Source: an uncultured Clostridia bacterium
Lineage (GTDB): Bacteria > Bacillota > Clostridia > Oscillospirales > Ruminococcaceae
Assembly: GCA_947631995.1 (NCBI GenBank)
Contig: CANRNT010000001.1
Coordinates: forward strand, 62,001-126,000
Reading direction: 5' to 3'
Length of the DNA: 64,000 nucleotides
Below are positions 45,278-52,982 of this stretch, piece by piece (positions within the stretch are counted from its first letter, which is position 1; each line of letters begins with the position of its first letter). A program made the position numbers and the translations under genes. The notes beneath the pieces were generated by a model. It saw nothing but the letters and a program-made list of their open reading frames with translations. It was not told where the DNA came from and made no database searches.

Positions 45278-45511
45278 ATGGAAAAGCTTTTAAGAACTAT
45301 TGTGACCGAGCTTGTAGAGAACAAGGACGCGATCGAGATCACCGTTGACGAGCCCAACGAAGAAGGCGTTGTAGTTTATCATCTGCACGTTGCTTCCGAG
45401 GATATGGGAAGAGTCATCGGAAAACAAGGCAGGATCGCAAAAGCTATAAGGACTGTTATGCGCGCAGGCGCGGCCAGGATAGACCAGAAAATAATGGTCG
45501 AGATCGACTGA
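45278..45511 (+). CDS. khpA: KH-domain RNA-binding protein KhpA (YlqC)
   Basis: The 77-residue protein is a single KH domain with the GxxG loop in VIGKQGRIAKAIRTVMR. Family members bind RNA and, with KhpB, influence cell division and envelope synthesis. It follows rpsP by 32 bp; rimM and trmD, which normally follow, are missing. Confidence 0.95.
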   Translation: MEKLLRTIVTELVENKDAIEITVDEPNEEGVVVYHLHVASEDMGRVIGKQGRIAKAIRTVMRAGAARIDQKIMVEID

Positions 45512-45547
45512 CGGGCAATATTCCGATATAGCGCAGAATAATGTATT

Positions 45548-45592
45548 AAAGACCCACCTCATTCCAATAATAACGGTATGGGGTGGGTCTTT
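45548..45592 (+). terminator. Terminator hairpin that runs into the next start codon
   Basis: The stem AAGACCCACCTCAT pairs with ATGGGGTGGGTCTT (45549-45562 and 45578-45591, one T-G pair) and extends past a T-T mismatch by two more C-G pairs. The loop is AATAATAAC and the stem is followed by T. It ends the ylxM-ffh-rpsP-khpA transcript, but its right arm holds the only GG-rich segment before the ATG at 45593. Confidence 0.8.
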
Positions 45593-45958
45593 ATGCGTAT
45601 TACGGGATTTATCAAAAAACATTCTCTTGCTATGATCGGCGCGCTTTGCGGAGTGATGAACGGTCTTTTCGGCTCGGGAGGCGGTCTGGTCGCTGTTCCC
45701 TGTCTTGAAAAGTCAGGATTTGAAGTGAAGCAGGCACACGCTTCCGCAATAGCTCTGACCTCGGTGTTCTCTGTCATAAGCTGTATAGGCTACGGGATAT
45801 CAGGCAATCTGAATATTACCGAGGCAATAAAGTATATCCCCGGCGGTTTGCTGGGAGCGCTCGCCGGCGCTCTGCTCATGAAGCGCATTGATCCCTCTCT
45901 TCTGAAAAGGATATTCGGACTGGTCATGATATACTCGGGAGTGAGGTTGTTTCTATGA
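45593..45958 (+). CDS. Half-size TauE/SafE membrane protein, N-terminal half
   Basis: The 121-residue product has about four membrane segments and one copy of the TauE/SafE (DUF81) motif GALCGVMNGLFGSGGGLVAVP. A complete TauE protein has two such halves in one chain of about 250 residues; here the second half is a separate gene that overlaps by 4 bp (ATGA). The two products probably assemble as a heterodimeric anion or sulfur-compound exporter; the substrate is unknown. The ATG at 45593 or the in-frame ATG at 45578, inside the terminator stem, could start translation. Confidence 0.82.
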   Translation: MRITGFIKKHSLAMIGALCGVMNGLFGSGGGLVAVPCLEKSGFEVKQAHASAIALTSVFSVISCIGYGISGNLNITEAIKYIPGGLLGALAGALLMKRIDPSLLKRIFGLVMIYSGVRLFL

Positions 45959-46338
45959 GCGGTTGGGCGGCAATTGCTATCGCTTCATTTGTTTCGGGGC
46001 TGACCGCTTCGCTGGGTCTTGGCGGCGGAATGGTACTTCTTGTCTATCTGACTATGATACTTTCAACGGCTCAATTGGAGGCGCAGGGCATAAATCTGCT
46101 TTTCTTCCTGCCTATCGCCTGCCTTTCGCTTATTATACACACAAGATCGCATTTAGTTAAATGGCGGAAAATACTCCCCGCTATGATCTTCGGCGGTATC
46201 TCGGCGGCGGTATTTTCTTTTGCGGCGGACGCGATAGGTTCGGGACTGCTGAGAAAGGCATTCGCTGTTATACTTATACTGAGCGGTATAGCTTCGCTTT
46301 TCAAAAAAGGGAAAAAGCAAAACAAAAAGGACGGCTGA
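45955..46338 (+). CDS. Half-size TauE/SafE membrane protein, C-terminal half
   Basis: The 127-residue product carries the second TauE repeat (FVSGLTASLGLGGGMVLLVYL) and about four membrane segments, ending in a basic tail FKKGKKQNKKDG. Its start overlaps the stop of the preceding half-gene, so the two are made together. The sequence is not a simple frameshift product: each half has its own start, and the join is a clean ATGA overlap. Confidence 0.82.
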   Translation: MSGWAAIAIASFVSGLTASLGLGGGMVLLVYLTMILSTAQLEAQGINLLFFLPIACLSLIIHTRSHLVKWRKILPAMIFGGISAAVFSFAADAIGSGLLRKAFAVILILSGIASLFKKGKKQNKKDG

Positions 46339-46350
46339 GCTGTCCTTTTT
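46324..46350. terminator. Bidirectional terminator overlapping a stop codon
   Basis: AAAAAGGAC and GTCCTTTTT form a 9-bp stem with a small inner GCT/AGC pair. It overlaps the stop codon of the second TauE half and lies 6 bp before the stop of the convergent large gene. Confidence 0.85.
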
Positions 46351-46356
46351 ATTTTA

Positions 46357-48744
46357 TTATCTGTTCCACTTAAAATGCCAAACGGTCGCTTCGGAAAGCT
46401 CATCGGCAAGCTGCTCCACACTTTTTTCATTTGCAAGGTCGGGGCAGAGACAGAAATGCTCAAAAGCAAGCTTCAACGCGCTTTCCTTATCAACGGGAGC
46501 TGAAAGAATAAATTCTAGCTCGTCCGCCGATATTACAGCAGGTATCGCGCCGTATCTGTCATACCAACATTTGGCTATCGCTCGCATATCGGCAGGGTCT
46601 GCACGCTTTTCCCCGCCCACGGGAAGATACGCGAACACATCGCTCGGCTCTGCCGTCGGTATTTTGGCAAGAAGCAACGGTCTGACGGTATCACCCTGAC
46701 GTATATATTGAAACAACTCTTCACCGCGACAAGCAGTCTTGCGCTCCTCTGCTCTCTTATCAGTAAGGTCAAAGCTGTTTCCGAGCATTTCACCGAGCGT
46801 ATTCAGCAGTTCTTCGCCATGGGCGGCAGAAGTATCAAGAAGTCCGCTTCTGTACTGCCGTACTTCCTCTTCATCAAAGACATGGTCGTCATAGACGCTC
46901 TCGTTTTTACTGATATTCAGCATTATATTCTCCCAGAGATATTCGTCATCGAGAGGTATCAATATCGGTACAACAGCTTTGCCGCCGTTTTTTCTCAGCG
47001 ACGAGTGTGACAAAGCGTAATTATATGACGACATTACCCTGTCGGTATTGCGCATTGGCGGAAAATATTCACACTCGCAATCCAAAAGCTTGCGCAAGGC
47101 TTTTCCGAGAGAGGGTTCTTTGCCGCCGCTTTCTCTTATCACGGCGGTGTTTTCCGTCCAAGCGTTCCAACGCCTTTGTATGATATCCGCCATATCCTGA
47201 TAATATTTCTCATCAAACGGCACGAACAGATATGCTTCGTCCTGAAACTCCTCCGAATTATACCGCTCGCTGCCAAAGTATTCTTCGGCATAATTATCTA
47301 TATCGCACGGAAAATGCGGCATTGTACCGCGGTTATAGTAATACTCCGCAAACGCCTTACCCTGCTCGTTGAAATAGCTCATCAGCAGAGCGCCTTTTTC
47401 ATAGTTGAGATAATCATTATCGCGCAGTATAGGGCGCAGATCCACTTTTTCGCCGCACTTGATCTTATTTACCGTATCGCTCATTTTTTCGATAAACTCT
47501 TCGCTCATTATATCGTGCTCGATACACCAGCGGAGATATATTGCAAGGTGGTTATAAGCGGTAAGCTCATCTAATGGCAGTCCTTTATCGGGTATCTTGC
47601 CTGCGTGCCATTGCGCGGAATCCAGAACCTCAAAGTCAAGTGCTCCGCTGCTTCTCAGATAGTTCTTAGCCCAGTCCTGCTTCATCATCTCTTTGCTGCA
47701 CAGGTCTGCTCTTTTGTTACTGACCGTATAAACATCGTCCTTATATGGTGAAGCGTCGATAAGCCCGAAAAGAGCTTCGGAACCGTATTTCAGCTTAAAA
47801 TTCAGCTCGTTTTCATAGATCGGTATCAACATATAAAAATTAACGTTTTCGCCGTTTGGCAGTATACACTCATTGTTATCGCCGACGTTTTTTATGATCA
47901 CCGAATTATAGCCTACGCAGTCAGCTATGGTATTTCCCTCGCCCGCGCTTATGGTATGACCTCCCGCGAGCCAGGTATTTTCATTGACTGGCAGGCGCGC
48001 AGCGGATTTCAACACGTTTATTATCCAGTACCATTTATTATCCTCAAGACTGTTGTCGTCAAGCTTCCAGTAAGGCGGCAGACAGACAAACAGCTCCGCT
48101 CTGTTTAGCTTATACTCTGTCAGATCATCGGGTATCTCCATTTTATAACAGCCCATACCCATAGTACACAGTATCTTTGTGTCACGCTCCTCATTGGGCT
48201 GAACTACGCATATATCCAAATGTATATCGGGAGAATACATCTCGTGAAAAACATTGGATATCTCGCCAAATTTCTCGGTTATATGCTCTTCGACGCAGTT
48301 ACCGTCATCTTCATCATACATAAGAGGCGGTGCGCCTTCATTCAGCTCTATCTGCACATCTGTAATAAGATCTATGGCGTCATCATTATTCGGCGACAGC
48401 TTCAGCCATGCCGAGGCATAGGGAAGCACCTCTTGCGTATAACCCAAAAACCACAGCGCATACGCCAGATACTTATTCCAATCTGCGTCGCCCTCGCCGA
48501 CGTCAACAACGGATATCAGCATATCCATAGCCTTTTCGAGCGCGCGTATCTTGGCTTCGTCCTGTTCATTCGCCGGACAGCGAACGCCCGGCATACCGAC
48601 TGTAATAAGTATATTTGCAAAGGCACGCGTTAATTGATAGTCGTTTTTGTCTGTGTCAACTAATTCTATCATTTCCATACATTTTTCGGCATTTCCCTCT
48701 TTGGCAAAATATGAAAGCTCCGAAAAATAGTCTTCAAGCTTCAA
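46357..48744 (-). CDS. Large SUFU-like / DUF4253-like multidomain protein
   Basis: This 795-residue cytoplasmic protein has three visible parts. Residues about 1-140 are helical and repeat-like (AFANILITVG, YALWFLGYTQEVLPYASAWL). Residues about 165-335 resemble a suppressor-of-fused (SUFU) domain: HLDICVVQPNEERDTKILCT, GMGCYKMEIPD, RAELFVCLPPYWKL, WYWIINVLKSAARLP, NTWLAGGHTIS and FYMLIPIYENEL. The last 100 residues resemble DUF4253 (RYGAIPAVISADELEFIL, ALKLAFEHFCLCPDL, VWHFKWNR). Both domains occur in bacterial toxin-immunity collections; no toxin is nearby. The start is uncertain: a TTG at 48744 has GAGGTG 6 bases upstream, a GTG three codons earlier does not. It is the last gene of an XRE-regulated operon. 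Confidence 0.72.
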   Translation of the reverse strand: MKLEDYFSELSYFAKEGNAEKCMEMIELVDTDKNDYQLTRAFANILITVGMPGVRCPANEQDEAKIRALEKAMDMLISVVDVGEGDADWNKYLAYALWFLGYTQEVLPYASAWLKLSPNNDDAIDLITDVQIELNEGAPPLMYDEDDGNCVEEHITEKFGEISNVFHEMYSPDIHLDICVVQPNEERDTKILCTMGMGCYKMEIPDDLTEYKLNRAELFVCLPPYWKLDDNSLEDNKWYWIINVLKSAARLPVNENTWLAGGHTISAGEGNTIADCVGYNSVIIKNVGDNNECILPNGENVNFYMLIPIYENELNFKLKYGSEALFGLIDASPYKDDVYTVSNKRADLCSKEMMKQDWAKNYLRSSGALDFEVLDSAQWHAGKIPDKGLPLDELTAYNHLAIYLRWCIEHDIMSEEFIEKMSDTVNKIKCGEKVDLRPILRDNDYLNYEKGALLMSYFNEQGKAFAEYYYNRGTMPHFPCDIDNYAEEYFGSERYNSEEFQDEAYLFVPFDEKYYQDMADIIQRRWNAWTENTAVIRESGGKEPSLGKALRKLLDCECEYFPPMRNTDRVMSSYNYALSHSSLRKNGGKAVVPILIPLDDEYLWENIMLNISKNESVYDDHVFDEEEVRQYRSGLLDTSAAHGEELLNTLGEMLGNSFDLTDKRAEERKTACRGEELFQYIRQGDTVRPLLLAKIPTAEPSDVFAYLPVGGEKRADPADMRAIAKCWYDRYGAIPAVISADELEFILSAPVDKESALKLAFEHFCLCPDLANEKSVEQLADELSEATVWHFKWNR

Positions 48745-48761
48745 GATATGCACCTCTTTCT

Positions 48762-48965
48762 TTATTCATCAAAAATAAACAGTTCTTCGACCGTAACGCC
48801 GAACACCTTTGCAATATCCATTGCCAGCTTCAGCGACGGATTATACTGCCCCTTTTCAAGACGTATTATTGTTTCCCTTCGCACGCCGACCTTTGCCGCG
48901 AGCTCGTCCTGCCGCATATCGGTCTTCGCGCGGTATTCTTTAAGTTTTGTTTTAAACTCAGCCAC
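48762..48965 (-). CDS. XRE-family transcriptional regulator
   Basis: The 67-residue protein is a single Cro/CI-type helix-turn-helix ([40 protein letters not shown]). The GTG start at 48965 has GAGGT 7 bases upstream. It is encoded third in its operon. It is the natural candidate to bind the three GTGAT-N6-ATCAC sites at the operon promoter. Its small size is typical of the Firmicute repressors paired with small membrane proteins. Confidence 0.93.
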   Translation of the reverse strand: MAEFKTKLKEYRAKTDMRQDELAAKVGVRRETIIRLEKGQYNPSLKLAMDIAKVFGVTVEELFIFDE

Positions 48966-48968
48966 AAT

Positions 48969-49370
48969 TTATACCTCATCATCGGGCGCGCTGCCCTTTC
49001 TGTCAAGTATCAGAAAAATAACACTTCGCAGTATCACAAGTCCGCAAAAGCTGAACACAAACACGTTGTAGTTAAGGCTTACAATGTCGCTGTCGTCAAA
49101 GCATAAAAGCGAGTAGGCAAAAATGCATATCAGCGAGCATACCATTGTCACCGTGTTCGCCTGTGAGAGATTATATCTAGTCAGTTCGTCACCCTTTTCG
49201 GTCTTGTCGCCTAACCCCAGATACCCCAGCCCGAAAGCATACACCAGAAAAATGATTTTCTCGGCAGTTTTAGGTATGTTGATAGGCAGCATACCCAGTA
49301 TCTGCAATATCACCAGTATAATAAGCGTAAAAATAATTGTAATGTGCTTTTTTCTGTAATTTCGTATCAT
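48969..49370 (-). CDS. Small membrane protein, four-helix
   Basis: The 133-residue product has about four hydrophobic segments (ITIIFTLIILVILQILGML, IIFLVYAFGLGYLGL, TMVCSLICIFAYSLL, FSFCGLVILRSVIFLIL) and a cytoplasmic loop DKTEKGDELTRYNLSQA. The loop motif KxDELxxxN is shared with the neighbouring upstream protein, suggesting the two are distant paralogues. The start may be the ATG at 49370 or a GTG at 49379. I do not recognise a named family. Confidence 0.75.
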   Translation of the reverse strand: MIRNYRKKHITIIFTLIILVILQILGMLPINIPKTAEKIIFLVYAFGLGYLGLGDKTEKGDELTRYNLSQANTVTMVCSLICIFAYSLLCFDDSDIVSLNYNVFVFSFCGLVILRSVIFLILDRKGSAPDDEV

Positions 49371-49394
49371 TATTGTCACCGACCTTTTAAATTG

Positions 49395-49853
49395 TTATTC
49401 GCCATCTGCTTTGCCTTCAATAAGTACAAACAGCAGGTTTTGCAGAAAATTATAGCTCACCCATATGATAAGCCACGCATTTCCGATAGAAGTTTTGTCA
49501 AATTTCAGCGTAAACTTTATATCTACCAGATAGCTTACTATTGCAAACACCGCCAGCAGCGCGATAAACGTACTCATCATAAAGTCGTGCACTTTCAGCA
49601 TATTGATGTTTGAAAGCTCATCGTCTTTCTCAACGTCGTATTTTATGATGATCCTCATGTACATAAAGAAAACGGCAACAATAATTATCAGCAGAATAAT
49701 GGCAATAAGGTCGCTTTCCATTTTGAAGTGATCAAACACGATGAATGTTACCGCCGCTATCAGCCCCAGCCCGAATATAACAGCCAGTTTTTTTCGGAAG
49801 CTCAGAAGCGAGATGACAGGTTTTTCAGCAGTTCTTTTTTCATTTTCTGACAT
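49395..49853 (-). CDS. Small membrane protein, four-helix
   Basis: The 152-residue product has four hydrophobic segments and a central loop YDVEKDDELSNINMLKVHDF that matches the loop of the next gene. It is the first gene of the operon, with AAAGGAG upstream of the ATG. Small membrane proteins of this kind are often encoded beside an XRE regulator in Firmicutes; their function is not established. Confidence 0.75.
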   Translation of the reverse strand: MSENEKRTAEKPVISLLSFRKKLAVIFGLGLIAAVTFIVFDHFKMESDLIAIILLIIIVAVFFMYMRIIIKYDVEKDDELSNINMLKVHDFMMSTFIALLAVFAIVSYLVDIKFTLKFDKTSIGNAWLIIWVSYNFLQNLLFVLIEGKADGE

Positions 49854-49870
49854 TGAAATTTCTCCTTTCA

Positions 49871-49954
49871 GGTGATAAATAAATCACCTTATGTGATAAT
49901 TATATCACATAGTCTTTTCAATGTCAATAAAAAAGTGATGAATTTATCACTTTT
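49871..49954 (-). promoter_or_regulatory. Consensus promoter with three phased XRE-type operators
   Basis: On the minus strand TTGACA (49922-49927), a 17-bp spacer and TATAAT (49899-49904) form a perfect promoter. Three palindromes share the core GTGAT-N6-ATCAC: cores at 49872-49887, 49893-49908 and 49935-49950. The centres are 21 and 42 bp apart, that is two and four helical turns. One site lies after the transcription start, one covers the -10 box, one lies just upstream of the -35 box. Flanking bases extend each palindrome (9-bp arms in two). Confidence 0.93.
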
Positions 49955-49983
49955 GTAAAAACAAACAAATACGCCCCCTGCTT

Positions 49984-51732
49984 TTAGTCAAAATATCCGT
50001 CGGGCAGGTCAAACTGCTGCGTCAGGTATTTTACAATATAGTCGCGCCTGTCACGCGCAAATATGCGTATATTTTCCGTTCTCGCCAGATACTCGTCATA
50101 CCACGACCATATAGACGGGTCGCTCTTTTTCATGCTCTCCAAATGCTTATAATATATCTGCATTTCTTTGTAGCGTTCGCTGTTCATATCGTCCAGCGTC
50201 TGAATAATATTATCCGCCGTAAGCACGCCGTTCAGAAGCTCTTTTACCTTTGAAAGAAAATACTCTTTGCAGTCGCCGCGCTCCATAAGAGCCGTGAACA
50301 GCGGAGAATATCTCTCACCGTTTTCGTTCAACACATTATAGTTATCGGTCATTATATCGAGCAGGTTATTGTAATTTGCCATAGTAACGTCCTGCTGATA
50401 AAGACCCATACAGTAATCGGTATCATGCAGTATAAAACGCCACCTGCCGTCAGCCTGACCGCTCGTTTCCTCACCCTCGGCAGGGTAATAGCGGTAGCAC
50501 TTATAGTTGTTGTTAGGCCAGTCAAAGTTGTTGACGATTATATTAAAAGCATAGTTGTCAAGGTAGTTTTCAACGTCTATGAGCGAGGCAAGCTCGTTAT
50601 AATTCTCATCGTCGGTAAGGTCGGAATACGCCAGCCTGTCGTACATATCATTGAACTCCTGCGCTGCTGCGGCGGTATCCTCATCGTCGTCATCGGTCTT
50701 TTTCACCTGTTCCCTGCCCTCGATGACCTCATAGTGTCCTGTTTCTCCGCCGTATTTATCCTTGAGCAGGTCGTCGCAGAAAGTTTCATGCAGCCACATG
50801 AGCCCATAATATTCGCCGTTAAGATACATTACCGCAGGGACAACGCCCTCGCAGTCGGTATATCCTGCCTGAGCCGCAAGACGCTGATTGAGCTCGTCGC
50901 GGATATAAGCAAACTGAAAATCGTTGCCCGCGTTACGCAAAACAAGTTTATCGTACTTATCAACAGTACCGCCGTTTACATGGGGCGTGCCGAAAATATC
51001 CGTCTCAAACTTTCCGTGCTCGGGGTCGTATGACTTTCTTGCAAAGAGCTTTACCGATTTTATGGAGGACTCTCTCGAAGCCGCGCCGAATATCCTGATA
51101 CCCGCTTTCTGCTCGAATATCACAGACCCGTCGGTATCTATCGCTTCAACGTACACCTCACGCTCGCTCTGCTTGCCGCGAAGCTCATAATTTTTTCCGT
51201 AAAAAATACCGTCAGGCTTATTGAGCAGGTCGTCAGGGTCGCCCGTAACAGAGAAAACTATATTATCAAATCTTGTATCAATGTCAGATGATGAAAAAAA
51301 CGTATGCGTGACCGTATCGGACTCGCTTCCGTCGGCATAGAACGCTTTGGCTTTCAGCACCATACATTCGGGAAAATCGCCCGACGCCGCTTTCAGACTT
51401 ATAGGCTCGGTATATGCTTCTGCGTTTTCGTCAGGCTCGCTTCCGTCGGTCGTATAATAAACCTTTGCGTCCTCGGGGAACGATATCTCCAGCAGGCTCG
51501 TTTCGTTGAGAAAGCGAATATCTGTCGTCTGCGTTTCGCTTTCGGAAAACGTCACGGCATTTACGGTATTCGTCATTTCCTGCACGGGAGACGAGCTGAC
51601 GTCGGAGCTGTTCGCTTCGCCGACTGCGCTTTCCGCCGATGACGAATCCGTATTTCCGCCCTTGCACGAAGCGGCAAACGTTACAAAGAGCGTTACAGAG
51701 ATCAACACGCTCACAAGCTTTTTATTCTTCAT
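49984..51732 (-). CDS. CotH-family lipoprotein
   Basis: The 582-residue product has a lipoprotein signal (LISVTLFVTFAASCKGG), a Ser-rich spacer, a chitobiase/Fn3-associated module (VYYTTDGSEPDENAEAYTEP) and a CotH domain with YDKLVLRNAGNDFQFAYIRD, GLMWLHETFCDDLLKDKYG, NFDWPNNNYKCYRYYP and WRFILHDTDYCMGLY. CotH is a kinase-like fold; in Bacillus it phosphorylates coat proteins, while surface versions are common in cellulolytic Clostridia. The ATG at 51732 is preceded by GGAG. It follows the phosphoglycerate mutase gene. Confidence 0.88.
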   Translation of the reverse strand: MKNKKLVSVLISVTLFVTFAASCKGGNTDSSSAESAVGEANSSDVSSSPVQEMTNTVNAVTFSESETQTTDIRFLNETSLLEISFPEDAKVYYTTDGSEPDENAEAYTEPISLKAASGDFPECMVLKAKAFYADGSESDTVTHTFFSSSDIDTRFDNIVFSVTGDPDDLLNKPDGIFYGKNYELRGKQSEREVYVEAIDTDGSVIFEQKAGIRIFGAASRESSIKSVKLFARKSYDPEHGKFETDIFGTPHVNGGTVDKYDKLVLRNAGNDFQFAYIRDELNQRLAAQAGYTDCEGVVPAVMYLNGEYYGLMWLHETFCDDLLKDKYGGETGHYEVIEGREQVKKTDDDDEDTAAAAQEFNDMYDRLAYSDLTDDENYNELASLIDVENYLDNYAFNIIVNNFDWPNNNYKCYRYYPAEGEETSGQADGRWRFILHDTDYCMGLYQQDVTMANYNNLLDIMTDNYNVLNENGERYSPLFTALMERGDCKEYFLSKVKELLNGVLTADNIIQTLDDMNSERYKEMQIYYKHLESMKKSDPSIWSWYDEYLARTENIRIFARDRRDYIVKYLTQQFDLPDGYFD

Positions 51733-51755
51733 AGATATGTAAGCTCCGATCAATA

Positions 51756-52964
51756 TCAGCCTTTGATAAATCTATCCATGAGCGTACAGCCCTTTTGGAT
51801 AAACACACCCGTTTCACCCGCTGTTTTTTCGCAGAAGCATTGTACTCCCTGCTTTGTTTCCTGCTTATGATATATGAGATACGGAACGGGCTTATTTGTA
51901 TGTGTCATAAGTGAGATAGGCGTCGGGTGGTCGGGGCAGACAAGTATCTTATAGTCGCCCATTTCGTCAAGAGCCTTTATAACAGGGCCGAGTATTTTCT
52001 CGTCGATAAGCTCAATAGAGCGCACCTTGTTCTCCATCTCATGGCGGTGACCGCACTCGTCGGGAGCTTCAACGTGTATATAAACAAAGTCCTGACCGTT
52101 TTTCAGCTCATTTATGCACGCCTGAGCTTTGCCGTCAAAGTTGGTGTCGATATATCCCGTTGCGCCCTCTACCTCGATAACATTCATACCGCTGAGATGT
52201 CCTATGCCCTTCAGCAGGTCAACAGCCGATATCATCGAGCCTTTCAGACCGTATTTATCCATAAAAGGCGAAAGCGGCTTCTTGACGCCCTCTCCCCACA
52301 GCCACATGGAGTTTGCAGGACGCTTGCCTGCCTTTATTCTCGCAAGGTTTACGGGGTGGTCTTTGAGTATGTCATAGCTCTTTATCATCATATCAAGCAG
52401 CTTTGAGGAATTGGGACTGCTCGGCAGATAATTCTTTATCGGCTTGCCTGTTATGTCATGCGGAGGTGTAAGCGTGCCAACATCGGTAGTACCGCCGTTC
52501 CATATAAGACAATGGCGGTAGCTTACGCCCGAGTAAAGCTGAAATTCCTCCGAGTTGAAATGCTCTGCGAGAGTTTCAATAAGCTTTGCGGCTTCGGCGG
52601 TAGAAATATCGTCCGAGCAATAGTCTACCATAGTCTTATCGCTGTACTCCGCCTCATCGGACAATGTAACGAGGTTGCACCTGAAAGATACATCGCTCTC
52701 TTTCATATCAACGCCGATAGATACCGCTTCAAGGGGCGAACGACCGCTGTAATACTTAACGGGGTCGTATCCCAGAACGGAAAGATTAGCGACGTCGCTT
52801 CCGGGCTTCATGCCGTCGTCAACGGTCTTTACCAGTCCAACCTCTCCGGTTGCCGCCATTTTGTCCATATTCGGCTTGTTGGCGGCTTCCATAGGGGTCT
52901 TGCCGTCAAGCTCGGGTATAGGCAGGTCTGCCATACCGTCACAGAGCATTACTACATATTTCAT
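51756..52964 (-). CDS. Cofactor-independent phosphoglycerate mutase, ApgM type
   Basis: The 402-residue enzyme belongs to the archaeal-type iPGAM family of the alkaline phosphatase superfamily. It starts VVMLCDGMADLPIPELDGKT with the metal-binding Asp, has DVANLSVLGYDPVKYYSGRS carrying the catalytic Ser, FVYIHVEAPDECGHRHE, and LVCPDHPTPI. It interconverts 3- and 2-phosphoglycerate; related proteins have been annotated as homoserine kinases, so function is probable, not certain. Confidence 0.9.
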   Translation of the reverse strand: MKYVVMLCDGMADLPIPELDGKTPMEAANKPNMDKMAATGEVGLVKTVDDGMKPGSDVANLSVLGYDPVKYYSGRSPLEAVSIGVDMKESDVSFRCNLVTLSDEAEYSDKTMVDYCSDDISTAEAAKLIETLAEHFNSEEFQLYSGVSYRHCLIWNGGTTDVGTLTPPHDITGKPIKNYLPSSPNSSKLLDMMIKSYDILKDHPVNLARIKAGKRPANSMWLWGEGVKKPLSPFMDKYGLKGSMISAVDLLKGIGHLSGMNVIEVEGATGYIDTNFDGKAQACINELKNGQDFVYIHVEAPDECGHRHEMENKVRSIELIDEKILGPVIKALDEMGDYKILVCPDHPTPISLMTHTNKPVPYLIYHKQETKQGVQCFCEKTAGETGVFIQKGCTLMDRFIKG

Positions 52965-52982
52965 TTAACAAACTTCCTTTCA

